Origin: Parietaria judaica
Taxonomy: Eukaryota > Streptophyta > Magnoliopsida > Rosales > Urticaceae
NCBI GenBank assembly: GCA_954871525.1
Contig: OX940864.1
Span: 21,694,001-21,758,000, forward strand
Direction: 5' to 3'
DNA length: 64,000 nucleotides
A program made the translations under genes and the position numbers. The notes below the pieces were generated by a model, which saw only the letters and a program-made list of their open reading frames with translations, was not told the origin of the DNA and searched no databases. This document shows positions 36,256-47,190 of this stretch, piece by piece (position 1 is the stretch's first letter; each line of letters begins with the position of its first letter).

Positions 36256-36904
36256 GCTTAAGCGGTCACTTACCGTACCAAATCAGGACGACGGTGTAGT
36301 AAAAAATAGACACGGTAAAAAATCACATATTGTAAACACCCCAAAAGTATCCAAAATTAGGCTCAATCTTTGAAAACTGTTTTTTCTGCCCGTATCATTT
36401 TTTGTCCTCTAAGTCGCAATCCGTCAAATGCCATGTGGCTTCCACTGATACGTGGATCTGGGTCTCATTCTGTAAAATGCCACGTGGCTTCCCGCAGCCT
36501 TACAATAATAAGATTGGGAATATCCAACCTAATGCCGCTAATTTCTCTGTACATTATTGGCACATATTTTCACTTTTCTTTATCATCAAGGAACAAAGGA
36601 GAAAGAAAATAAGAAAGAAGATTTAATCCTCACAAGATATTAAAAAATTCCCGAAACATAAACAACCACTTTAACATATATATATATATATATATATATG
36701 ACATGATAAGTTTAGAGATGCAGCCCAAATGGGAATTTATGTTCATATCCATATAAGGATAAATCTATGCTTCAGTTTTGCACAAGAATGAGCAGAGTGC
36801 TAACCTTACAGGGTTGAGATGTGGAAGAAAAGACTGTCTACAAGAGGAACCCTAAAGGCCTAAACGTCGTCGAATTATCACAGTTGAGCAAAGTTGACGC
36901 TGGT
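36256..36904. other. Intergenic and 3' region of the RRM gene
   Basis: Contains a TA microsatellite at about 36677-36698 and a roughly 55-bp direct repeat around 36427-36493 with the phrase AAATGCCACGTGGCTTCC (first copy ATGCCATGTGGCTTCC). The part next to 36904 is probably 3' UTR of the minus-strand gene. No gene seen. Confidence 0.5.
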
Positions 36905-38131
36905 CTAGTAGGGCGAATAAGAAACCGGATCTCTGGGATCATGACGGCGCGACCTTGAGCGATCCACAAAATCTGGCGTTGACCCAAAAACTCTGCCGTG
37001 GATATTCAAACCGGGAGGAGCATACCCTAAACGCAGAGGAAGATATACCTTTAGCAACTAGAAAAAGAAAAACACTTGAATACTAACAAACAATCAGTAG
37101 AAGCAGCAACCTTGGTGATGATTAGGTGTCTGAGATGACAATCTGAATGATGGCGAAACCCGTCCCGTTTCATTAATCGGTGAATTTTGCGATCTCGATT
37201 TGTGGAAAGAGTTTGTTGCGGGAGTAGTTGCAGTGGCAGTGTTGTTAGAGGCCTTGTCTCGTCCTGAAATCTACCATTCAAACACAATTCTCAGAAACTC
37301 TTATCAAAATTTCAATAAATCAAATGAAAACATATACAAAATTACATGAAAACTAAAACGGGAATACGTGGACAAAATTAATCTCTTATTCATTGCCGGA
37401 ATCAGTGAGAATTGCCTACGATCATGAGATTGTAATACTCTCCATTGATTATAATAGAGGCTACAAATACAAGACGATTTCGAGGTTCCTAAGCTCACTC
37501 ACAAATAGAGAAACTAACACTATCTTGGAGTGAGAGAAAGAGAGAGATCTAAGAAGAACCACGAAACGCTCGCCTAAGCCGCAACATTTGCGGGAAGTAA
37601 CTCGACCCTTTTGAATTCCGCATTTACGCGTTTAAATTGTTTGGAACACATTAAGATCGCCTAGCATTTCTGTTCTTATCGAACAAATAGACCGAAACGC
37701 GCGAACAAGAAAACTATGCAATAACTTCATTCTTACTCGGACAGAAATTAAAGCAGAAAATAAGTATGCTGGAAACAGCAAAGTTCACGAATGAATGGTG
37801 TTGAGATTACCGCGAACTTGAGAGTGCGATGGTGAAGAGTGAGGAGGCCAGAGAAGAGCCTGACGGCGTAGTCCGCGATCTCGGGAGACTCGAACTCGGC
37901 GAAGGCAAAGCCTTTAGGCTTGTCGGACTCCTTGTCGCGAGGGACGTGAAGATCGACGACGCGCCCGGCTTGAATCAGGATGTCGTACAGCACTCTCTCG
38001 CTCACGCGCTCGTCCAAATTCCCTGTCCGTTTCACCCGCAGACATGAGCGAATGGCGCGGAATCCAATTGCCATGACAGAGAGAGAGAACTCACCTATGT
38101 AGACGGTGGAGTTGGTGTTCCCTGACGCCAT
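36905..38131 (-). CDS. Small single-RRM RNA-binding protein
   Basis: Likely binds RNA in the nucleus, with an RRM most like those of SF3B4/SAP49-type splicing proteins, but the protein is short and its own role is not established. Minus-strand exons are 38095-38131, 37811-38022, 37111-37270 and 36905-37026. They join in frame to 176 aa. RNP2 is VYIGNL (residues 10-15) and RNP1 is KGFAFAEF (49-56). The C-terminal half is Ser/Asn/Thr-rich and ends with an RSRRHDP-like basic stretch and SYSPY. The last two exons were chosen because GT-AG joins restore ISGRDK after KFA and GYAPPG after HHQ, text I recognise from plant relatives. Intron 1 is only 72 bp. The gene is intact. Confidence 0.86.
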
Positions 38132-38732
38132 TGTTGCTGCTTCCGAAATCTAGGGTTGGGTCTCTCTGCAATTTGGGATAAAAGGAAACTGTGACAAATT
38201 ATTCCCCAAAAACATATCATATCTAAGATTATTTTTTTTAATTAATTTTAGGAGAAATTATGCTCTTTTTCTTAACCTCTTTCCCCAAAAATTCTCTCTC
38301 TCCTAAGTCACTTTCTCACTCTCACTAACTCCACGACCCTGGCGACGACGGCGACGGCGAAGACGACCTGCTCCGGTCACTGCGTTATACTCAGGTCGGT
38401 AATCTTTTGAATTACTAGTTCCATTTTGTTTGAAAAGGTTTGATTTTGGGGGCAAACTGTTTGTAGAAATGCTAGGTATTACCGGTAAAAGTAGTTAATT
38501 TGTTATTTTGTATAAATTACATTAGAACCTTAATACTAGATAAATTAATAACCTCGATCAAATAATGTTTTCGTGCGGCCCCGAATCTCAATAATACAAT
38601 AAAATTCGATCTAGTTCCGGTAGTATTAAGTTAGAGAGGTTTTACAGCCAAAGTAATTTGATGCTGATAAAAGCTGATTAACGTTCGGTAATCACTTTCT
38701 TTCCATATTTTCATCTAATTAGTTTTAACTCT
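38132..38732. other. Intergenic; possible leader of the MULE relic
   Basis: Holds the RRM gene promoter side and a pyrimidine-rich stretch (about 38250-38396) ending in CTCAG followed by GTCGGTAA, which looks like an untranslated exon with a splice donor. It may have been the leader of the MULE transposase gene whose fragments lie at 39652-40350, but no ATG follows. Confidence 0.35.
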
Positions 38733-39415
38733 TGTAATCATACAATGACAGTCGCATTGTTATAATTAGCTTCCTGTCTAAGAGGTGTAAATACTCGTTA
38801 TTTATGAATTGAGAAAACATTTTTTTTTCAAAATTTAACATGGTATTAGAGCTCTAAGAAAGTTAAAAAAATCCTAAAATCTTTTCAGTCGCCGCCGACG
38901 TCGTCTTCTTCGGTCGTCATCTCCAATCGCCGTTGCGGCATCTCTTTCTTCTCTAGCGGATTTGGATATCCTCCAGTGTCTTTCGACGACCAGCGACTTT
39001 CCCGACGCGCCCTCTCCTTCGTGTGTGACTTTCCGGTTATCCTTCGGCGAACTCCAGATATCCGTGAGGCCTCAACTCCATCTCAGCGACCCATCACAGG
39101 CGCGAGCTTCCATTGGGTCGAACCTCAGATCCGTGAAGTCGCGACCCAGTTCTTCGTGCGGTGCTAAGATCCACGAACCGAAGTTCGCCGCTCCTCAGCT
39201 GTGTCGCTCTTCCATGCGAGTTTGTCCAGTCGCGTTCGGCCTCCCGGTGCCTCCTCGGATCTGCTCACCATGGTGACTCTTCAGATTCGCGCGACTCTAT
39301 AGTTACTATAGCTTGTAAAATATGGTAACTTTACCGGAATTATTAGCTTCTTGCCTTAATAGGTGTAAATACCCATTATAAATGAATGAGAAAACAACTT
39401 TCTCAAAAATCAACA
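38733..39415 (+). mobile_element. TRIM-like miniature LTR retroelement
   Basis: Two direct repeats of about 105 bp, 38733-38840 and 39314-39415, share TGTAA at the start, ATTAGCTTC, then AGGTGTAAATAC, and end in AACA. Directly after the first repeat comes TGGTATTAGAGC (38841-38852), the usual plant copia primer-binding site complementary to initiator tRNA-Met (one change from TGGTATCAGAGC). The roughly 460-bp interior is GC-rich and codes for no retroelement protein. Size and layout fit a terminal-repeat retrotransposon in miniature. I found no matching 5-bp duplication. Confidence 0.75.
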
Positions 39416-39651
39416 AGGTTTGTTGAAATTAAGGTTGGAGATAATGGTTTGAATTTGGAGAAAAATGTTTGGCTGAAATTACGATTAATTTTGATTTTTT
39501 GTTGGCTGATTAGGGCTGAGATAAAGCTTGAACCTTTTTTTTTTTTGGCTGATTAGGGCAAAATTAGAGATGGATCAGGTTAACAGTGATATGTTGAAAT
39601 TTTGTGTTTATTTATTTAGTCTTTTGATTCATTGAAATTTGTTGGCTGAAA

Positions 39652-40350
39652 TTGTTTTATTTACTGTCATCTCTATTGTTAAACAGATCCAACACTTTCA
39701 AGTTTTGCATCAAGCAATTCGAACACATCGGCGCCACCTTCCGAGTCAATGGGTACGAGATTTTTACTATGGTCTGCTTTCTTGTGACCACAGGTTTGAA
39801 GATTTATATTGAATATGATGGTGACTGGGTTTTTGAACAATCCAAATGGAGGTATTGGTATAGGAAAAACTTATTTTTCCTCGTGCCGAGGGGCATTACT
39901 CACGCACAGTTCTTGGAAAGACTGTATCTATGAAGAACTCGAGGTTGACAAAATACTGTATGATCTTAAAATTGAGATACTAGTCTCGCTCCCTGGGCTC
40001 AACCTGTCACGTTGAAATCAGAGCGCACCATAATCCAACTTATCCACCTTCAAGAAGACATATTGTACGTGACTCCTGTCCCGAAAAATAGAAGTATAGT
40101 GTCATTTTCATGTGGTGAAGCTGATAAAGGAATGGACAGTCAGCTCGTTGTTAGTTCTCGTGAGAGTGGAAATCAGAAGACTCCACAAGTAGGAGTTCCT
40201 ATTGAAAAAAGATCGACGGGACGTCCAAAGAAAGAAAAAGGCGGAAGACCGAAAAAGACCATCGCAAGGTGAAATAATCGTGGTCCACAGAAAGTGCTCA
40301 AAATGCGGTAGTCGTGGCCATAACCGTGCAACACGCAATTATCATGTATA
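39652..40350 (+). pseudogene. MULE transposase relic: N- and C-terminal pieces only
   Basis: The first part reads LKIYIEYDGDWVF, SKWRYWYRK and LVPRGITHAQFLERLYEELEVD, the MuDR-type N-terminal domain, with a frame change near 39925. The last part reads GRPKKEKGGRPKK and CSKCGSRGHNRAT, the zinc knuckle and GRPKK tail found at the C-terminus of many MULE transposases. The last knuckle cysteine is replaced by Arg (ATRNY). The central catalytic region is absent, so this is an internally deleted, inactive copy. It may once have belonged to a larger element, since the TGTCCT array follows directly. Confidence 0.75.
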
Positions 40351-40399
40351 AACTTATTTTGATCATCTTGTATCTCTGGTGTACAATGTGGATTTCAAG

Positions 40400-40790
40400 C
40401 AATAGCTATGATGTATGTCCAAAGCTGTGTACAAAACTTCTTTAAAAGTGTCTTCATAACTTTCCTACATTGTCTTCAAAATTTTCATACTGTCCTACAC
40501 TATCTACAAAATTGTCTTTAATTTTTATCAATAGTCATATTGTCCTAAAACAGTCTGGAAAACTGTCCTAAAATTTTAAAGTATTGTACAAAAGTGTCCT
40601 AGTTTGTTCTAAATTGTCATCAAAATTGTCCAAAGTGTTATAACTGTCCTAAAACTTGTAAAAGTGTCCTATAATAGTCTTATAAACAGGAAAAAGTGTC
40701 ATACACAAACTAAAATTATCCTACCAAGTAAATATTACAAACCGGCAGAATATATTTGTCCTAACTGTAGCACAAACACGGAAAGTGTCC
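40400..40790 (+). repeat. Array of AAAnTGTCCTA motifs next to the MULE relic
   Basis: TGTCCTA, TGTCCAA, TGTCTTC and close variants, usually preceded by AAA or AAAG, recur about fifteen times at irregular 15-35 bp spacing from about 40431 to 40786. The array starts right after the stop codon of the MULE transposase relic. Dense short subterminal motifs on one side of a transposase gene are a common feature of transposase-binding regions. Confidence 0.7.
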
Positions 40791-41134
40791 ATGAATCATC
40801 GTTATCTTACGGCTTGTTGATAAAAACATTAATAACTAATTCCTTTCTAAGAGCTTTCATGTTCTTCACAATGATTTGGCCCGGACCTCATCAAATGCTT
40901 CACATGCTTGATCGCGAAAACACCACAATCGTTGCTTACATTAGTACAAATAGTGGCAATGAGTTTAGAACTTCGACTCTAAAAGGGAACTTTTTTAGTC
41001 GGTTCTTTTAAAGCTTCAGGAACCAAAATTTCGGGAGTCGAACTTTAAAGAGAGAGATAACTCGAGAGCTTACAAGGCGGCTTGCTCAAATTTTTGGAGA
41101 GAAAAGGGTGATGAAAATGTAGTGAAGGCTCCAC
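40791..41134. other. Intergenic, no gene seen
   Basis: Short stretch between the TGTCCT array and the next repeat structure. Nothing recognised. Confidence 0.4.
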
Positions 41135-42918
41135 TAAGGATCGAATTTTCGTCGAAAATCGTCGATAATCCTCGATTATCGGTCTTGCCGGTAGTCATCG
41201 GCAAATATTCCATAACAACAATTATCGTTTTATAACTTTTCCATCGAAAAGCTCAAAAATCGGCAAAAGAGGCAACAGTCGATTATCGCTTTTTCATGAG
41301 TAAATTTTGGGTACTTTTCCATCCAATTAAAAAGAATTCAGCCATATATTTATAACATTTTTGCGATTTTCCACACATTGCCCTTGCCTTGTCGCCTTTT
41401 TCACTACCAACACCCAAAGTTTATTCTTTTCCATGATAATCAAGCTGGTAACACTCATCCTTCTCCATTCTTCATCATCTTTTCATGGATTTTTTGATTC
41501 CTGGCATATTCGAAAGTTATTATTTTTTTCATTTTTAACCCAAATTTCTCAACAACAAAAAAAATTATAATTTTGGGATATTAATGACTCATAATGTTAT
41601 ATCTACATGAATACATCGTTTGTTGCTAGAAAAATACTCGCTTATATGATTTTTAGGGTATTTTCATGAGTTGAAAACTAAAGGGTTAAAAGATTGGAAC
41701 TTTATCATATTTTGTTTGTTTTTTTTAATTCTTATGAATATCTTATGATGAAAACATATTTTAATTGCTTAATTTTGAATTATTTGGTTAGATTAGGCTA
41801 TTTTCGGATTATAATAATGTTAGGTAAAAGTATATAAAGTTTTAGTTTTATGAATTTACAAGAAATTTACTACTTTTGTATGATTACTTGATGATATGGG
41901 GTTCAAAATATTCTAGTTAATTAGAAATATGAATTTTGTGTTGAGTTGTCGAATGTTCAGATTTAGAGTCACAATTTTTGGATTTTAATCTTCAATGGGA
42001 CAAAAGTTTAAAAAGTTAATCTTTTTCAATTTTTGAAGTAATTTATTAATTTTTGTTGATGTTTAATTTCACTAAATATTTATTAAAATAAAATTCTGAT
42101 ATTTTGGTATATTTTATTTCAGATTTTAGCTTTAATTTGGATTTTTCCATAATTACGGCAAAAGTCTACAAGTTCATGTTTTGCGATTTGTAAGATAATT
42201 TATTATTTTTTTATGATATTTACTTTTACTTTCATTAAATATTTATTCCAATAATAATATGGTATTTTGTATATTTTATTTGCAGATTTGAGCTTAATTC
42301 AGAGTTTCTCGTATTTACGGCAAAAGTCTAAGAAGTTAATCTTTTGCGATTCGTGAGGTAATAGTTACGGCAAAAGTCTTACAAGTTCGTCTTTTGCGAT
42401 ATGTGAGGTAATTGGTTCATTTTTGTTGTTGGTTGCTTTTATTAAATATTTATCGAAATAATTATCTGAGATTTTGGTGTAATTTAATTGCAGATTTGAG
42501 CTAAATACAAGATTTTTCTACGTGTTTGAGTTTTGAGACTTTGTGTTTGAGAGTTGAGACTATGTTTTATTATCTACGTGTTTTAGATTTGAGACTTGTG
42601 ATGAAATTATATGTGTTGGTGTATGACTTTATTTAGATATGTTTGTGGATGATATTATTTATTGAATACTCGTTAGTGAATAGATATTATGATATGCTTT
42701 TATTTTTGGTATGTTCAACACGCTATTTAAAAATTGGGCAATTATAAACTTAGAAATATTTTATAAATTTTCCATAAAAAAGTATCGATAATCCTGGAAA
42801 AGTGTCGGTAACGATAATCTACAATATTATAAGTAATCTGTCGATTAATCGGTAAACGAACGATAAATCCGTCGAAAAAGGCACCGATTTATCGGCAAAT
42901 TCGGCAATTTGTCCCTTA
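41135..42918. mobile_element. Possible non-autonomous hAT-like element with internal tandem repeat
   Basis: The left edge (TAAGGATCGAATTTTCG, then TCGATTATCGG and ATCGGCAAAT) and the right edge read in reverse (TAAGGGACAAATTGCCG, then ATCGGTGCC and CCGATTAATCG) are similar and inverted, each with many CGATAAT/ATTATCG motifs within about 130 bp. No matching 8-bp duplication is visible, so the borders are tentative. The interior is AT-rich and holds a three-unit tandem repeat. Confidence 0.5.
41995..42500 (+). repeat. Tandem repeat of about 162 bp
   Basis: Units begin near 41998, 42160 and 42322, with a short extra start at 42365. Each opens with a variant of ACGGCAAAAGTCTACAAGTT and CTTTTGCGATTTGTGAGGTAAT and continues to TTTCATTAAATATTTATT and TTATTTGCAGATTTGAGCT. 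Each unit therefore ends in splice-acceptor-like text (TTGCAG). No coding sense. Confidence 0.75.
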
Positions 42919-43831
42919 ATTTATAGTAAACAAAAGTAACGTGGCTTCTTATGAAGTTTGTTAATGAGAAATCACAATAATAATAAATTAATAATAATTA
43001 TAAAAGCGATACGTGTTTATATTCAGCCAATTTCAATTTTAATTTCAAACACTCTCATTTACTAGGATTTAGTTGTGCTATAGAAAAACTATTTTCTTTT
43101 TCTGACATTATGACCTGTCTAAACCATATTGAACTTACCAATACATATTCCTCACTATCTAGTTGATAACACCCTTTCATCGAGTAATGTTTTCTTTTTA
43201 CAACAAATCTCTTTCTAAGTTGTTCTGTTTTATGAGTTGAGCTTCGAGTCAATGGAAAACCTAAAAAAAAAAAATGTAAATTAAGCAGACTTGCTGATTT
43301 TTCCAGTTATGGTTTAAAATATTCATAAGAGTTGTTACTGAATTCATGGACATATGTGACTTAAACTTATTAAATGAACCATCAAAAAATTCATCCAACA
43401 GTAAATTTAATTACGAGATTTTCAAATGTTATTTGTAAAAAAATTATAAGTAAGCTATTTTGTTTTTAATTGGTGCTTCATCTCAATTGGAAACCTAGCT
43501 CTCATGACTTCCACAAATAGGAGAGCTCGAAAATTGCTCCCCAAAATTGAATGAAATCAAGTCTAAAATCAATTTACGATATATTGGTATTTAATAAAAC
43601 AAAAATATATTCAATTAAGTTAAAGACATTAACCGATCATCGAATTATCATATGACATATATTTAATTGAAAATTGCCTAAAGAAATTGCCAACTAAAAT
43701 TGGTCACCAAGTCTTGGAATTTCGTCGCAATCTTTTCCAGTTAAAGCCTAACGTGTAATCTTCATAATCTATCTAATTCATACATATGTATATAGATAGA
43801 TAACCGATTACTTAATTACCGTAATATATAA
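42919..43831. other. Intergenic, no gene seen
   Basis: AT-rich DNA. A minus-strand frame at 43055-43252 shows no family likeness. Nothing recognised. Confidence 0.45.
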
Positions 43832-43969
43832 ATAATTAAAGGGCTTATTAGTAAAATCCTCAATTAAAATCAAAATATTTAAAAGGGTACTCAAATGTTT
43901 ACTATAATTAAAGAAAACCTCAATTGGGCTTTTTAGGACAAATATACCCTCTCTTTTCTTTTACTCACG

Positions 43970-44300
43970 TTCGAAGACGAAGCCAAGCCTTGTTCGACGC
44001 TTCTTCCGCCATTGTTGCTCGCTCCCCTTCAACGACACCGTGCTGGTCGGCGGTGAGCCACGGTTCTCCTCCTCGAACTACCTCGCCGATCATCTTCTCC
44101 AGGTTCGTTTTCATTGATTTTGAGGATTCGCCGAGAAAATTCATCGGCGCTGTTTGGCTGCCGAGAGAAATAACTGAGAAAATTTGTTTTTTCATTGATT
44201 TTGAATCTTCTCTGTGATATCGAACAAGAACTGGACAAAATTGACCGAGAAAATTCACCGGTTCGCGCCGTGTTCCAGGATCGGAGTACACAGGTAATTC
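43970..44300 (+). pseudogene. Captured exon-like fragments, left side of the MULE-type element
   Basis: GC-rich text with apparent exon ends. One frame reads NDTVLVGGEPRFSSSNYLADHLL up to a CAG/GTTC junction near 44103. Another reads IEQELDKIDRENSPVRAVF up to ACACAG/GTAATT at 44292. These look like consecutive exons of one host gene, but I cannot identify it and there is no intact reading frame. Whether it is still transcribed is unknown. Confidence 0.45.
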
Positions 44301-44779
44301 CTGCTCTTTTCTCATCCTTGTTACACAAAGTTGATCGAAGCTTATACTCATTGATTCTCGTTTGGAATCGATGGTTTTCTCTGGTTAGTAAGTGGGTTTG
44401 ATTCCTAGGGCTTTCATCGTCTTCAATCGCTTATGGCTAGAGATTTGTTTGTTTGGAATTGAAGCTCTGTTATTTCCTTGTGCACCAAGAATTGGCGAGA
44501 GTATTTTATTATAGGATCACCCAAAAATTTCCGAGACAAGTTTGTCCGGCATGATTTACCGGTCAATCTGAGCGAGAAGGTTCTTGCACTGATTATTGCA
44601 GCTCTGAGTCTTAATGCAAATGCCCATCCATGTCTTGCTCCGCTTTTCGCACAACTTTCCTTCCACCGTTGTTATTTAACAAAAATATTATTACACGAGT
44701 TTAATGGAAAATCTTATATTGTGTAGGTTCATTAATGTCGGCCTCCGATGGATCATCAAGATCGTCGCTTTTGTTACTG

Positions 44780-46290
44780 AAGTTACACGTATGTAACTCG
44801 AGTTACAATTTCGTAATTATAGTCATATATAATTACACTTATGTTACATATTAAGAGATTCTACATAAGAAATGGTGCAAGTTTGTAAGTCGTAGAAACA
44901 GTGTGTTACAAAAAAGAATTTAAATTGAAATATTGTCAAAAAATAGTGACATACAATTATGTAATAGTATGACCACAATTAGGTAATAATATGACCACAA
45001 TCATTATAGTTACACTAATGTAAATGTGGTTACACTAATTTAATTGGAATTAAATTTTTGTAACCGAAGTTACATTATGGTAACCAAAGTTACATTATCG
45101 TAACTGAAATTACACTAATTTGATTGGAATTAAATTTTTGTAACCGAAGTTACATTATCGTAACCAAAGTTACATTACGGTAACAAAAGTTACAATATCG
45201 TAACTGAAGTTGCACTAATTTAATTGGAATCAAATTTTTGTAATCGAAATTACATTATCGTAACCAAAGTTACATTATGGTAACAAAAGTTACATTATCG
45301 TAACTGATGTTACACTAATTTAATTGGAATTAAATTTTTGTAACCAAAGTTACATTATCGTAACCAAAGTTACATTATGGTAACTAAAGTTACATTATCG
45401 TAACTGAAGTTACACTAATATAATTGGAATTAAATTTTTGTAACCGAAATTACACTTTTGTAACCGAAGTTACATTATCGTAACAGAAGTTACATCATCG
45501 TAACTGAAGTTACACTTATGTAATTGTAGTTACACTTTTGTAACCGGAGTTACAATTTCAATATATTTGTTCAAATAATAATTTAGTGCTTTGGGAGTTA
45601 ATTTGGAAGTATTAAAATAATTTTTGTAACTGAAGTTACACTTTTGTAACTCAAGTTACATAAGCGTAACCGGTGTTACACTTTTGTAATAGGAGTTACA
45701 CTTTCGTAATTCTAGTCATATATGGTTATGTAATAGTATGACCACAATTATGTAATAATATGACCACAATCATTAGAGTTACACTAATGTAAACGTGGTT
45801 ACACTAATTTAATTGGAATTAAAGTTTTGTAACCGAAGTTACATTATCGTAACTGGAGTTACATTATGTAACTGGAGTTACACTTTTGTAACTGGAGTTA
45901 CAATTTCAATATATTTGTTCAACTAATAATTTAGTGCTTTGGGAGTTAATTTGGAAGTATTAAAATAATTTTTGTAACTGAAGTTACACATTTGTAACTC
46001 AAGTTACATAAGCATAACCGGTGTTACACTTTTGTAATAGGAGTTACACTTTTGTAATTCTAGTCATATATGGTTATGTAATAATATGACCAAAATTATG
46101 TAATAATATGACCACAATCATTAGAGTTACACTAATGTAAATGTGGTTACACTAATTTAATTGGAATTAAAGTTTTGTAACCGAAGTTACATTATCGTAA
46201 CCGAAGTTACAATATCGTAACTGGAGTTACATTATCGTAACTGGAGTTACACTTATGTAACTGGAGTTACAAATTCAATATATTTGTTCA
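44780..46290. repeat. 1.5-kb array of a GTAAC/GTTAC palindromic motif
   Basis: The basic unit is about 20 bp, of the form CGTAACCGAAGTTACATTAT, in which GTAAC and GTTAC are inverse of each other around a short centre. It recurs some sixty times with single-base changes. Higher-order structure is visible: a block of about 115-125 bp starting ACTAATTTAATTGGAATTAAA repeats four or more times (45045-45440), and a longer block containing CAATATATTTGTTCAAATAA repeats at about 45556, 45908 and 46276. No coding sense, no spacers of unrelated sequence. Confidence 0.9.
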
Positions 46291-46420
46291 AATAATAATT
46301 TAGTACATATTTTCTAATAAATAGAATATCCACACAACAATTCATTCCTCCATTAATTTGAGTTCATACAAACTTACATTCAACAATATGAATTATATTG
46401 ATAAAAAAAAACAATATGAA

Positions 46421-47190
46421 TTATTCTTCATTCTTTCCGGTTACATTGACCACCAAAACCTTTAAAGCCTTTACGGACTTTGTGACCGGCGAGTTCACTG
46501 CCATCACATTATACAAAATGTTCTCGACCTCGGCGATCGCCGGCCTCGCCTTGAACACAAAAATCATCTTCAATTTCCCATCTTCTTCAACAAATACCGA
46601 CCACTTTTCGCCACTCACAACCCCGGCTCTCACACACTTGAACACCACTTCGTTTCTCTCGCTGAAGAGCCCTTTCACATCCAGCCCCATGAAGGAATAT
46701 ATCACTTCGAAGGATCCTGCACTCGCTCTCTTCCTCGAACGCCCATCTTAGGTTAAAGATCACCACCACCTCTGGTGAAAACCGTCCGAAACGCCTTTCA
46801 TGGCAGCTAATTGAGACGCCTTGGGAGCCATAAAAACTGCAACCTCGGCCAAGTTCAAAGCTCGTGCCTCGCTTTCAGCGAGCAACACCAAGTCCGTGAG
46901 TTAGACCGGCATTTAGGCAATGCTTCAAACACCTTGCGTGCGGCTTGTCTGTACACAACGTCGGGCCATACGGCGGCGACATTGACCGGCGAGCCTTTCC
47001 GCTTGATGGGCAGGCCTTTGAAGAGCTCTGAAGCCAATTGGGCGCGAGATTCCAGGGAGTCGTCGAGGACCGGAATCTCGAGGCGGGAAGCGCAGCTGCT
47101 TGGCGCGCTTGTGCTTGGTGCTGTTGAGAGGCTTCTCCAAGGTTGTCGAGCGGCAGGTCCTAGCTTGGATAATGGCGATTTCTCTTGAGC
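46421..47190 (-). pseudogene. Captured exon-like fragments, right side of the MULE-type element
   Basis: On the minus strand two GC-rich frames look like real protein: 46421-46705 (SGEKWSVFVEEDGKLKMIFV, 94 aa frame) and 46855-47037 (ELFKGLPIKRKGSPVNVAAV, 60 aa). They are in different frames with no clean splice join that I can confirm. The source protein family is not recognised. A further short minus frame at 47251-47439 has charged, helix-like composition. Probably captured host sequence. A functional chimeric transcript cannot be excluded. Confidence 0.4.

Noticed and set aside
36131..36626. Three overlapping plus-strand frames of 74-80 aa
   Set aside because: The first covers the hAT end and its flank, the others cover a direct repeat; frames have no protein likeness.
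38962..39276. 104-aa plus-strand frame as a gene
   Set aside because: It is the interior of the TRIM-like element directly after its primer-binding site; no family likeness.
44780..46290. CRISPR-like regular repeats
   Set aside because: Units are only about 20 bp, adjacent, and vary by single bases with no unique spacers. The setting is a plant transposon, so this is a tandem array.
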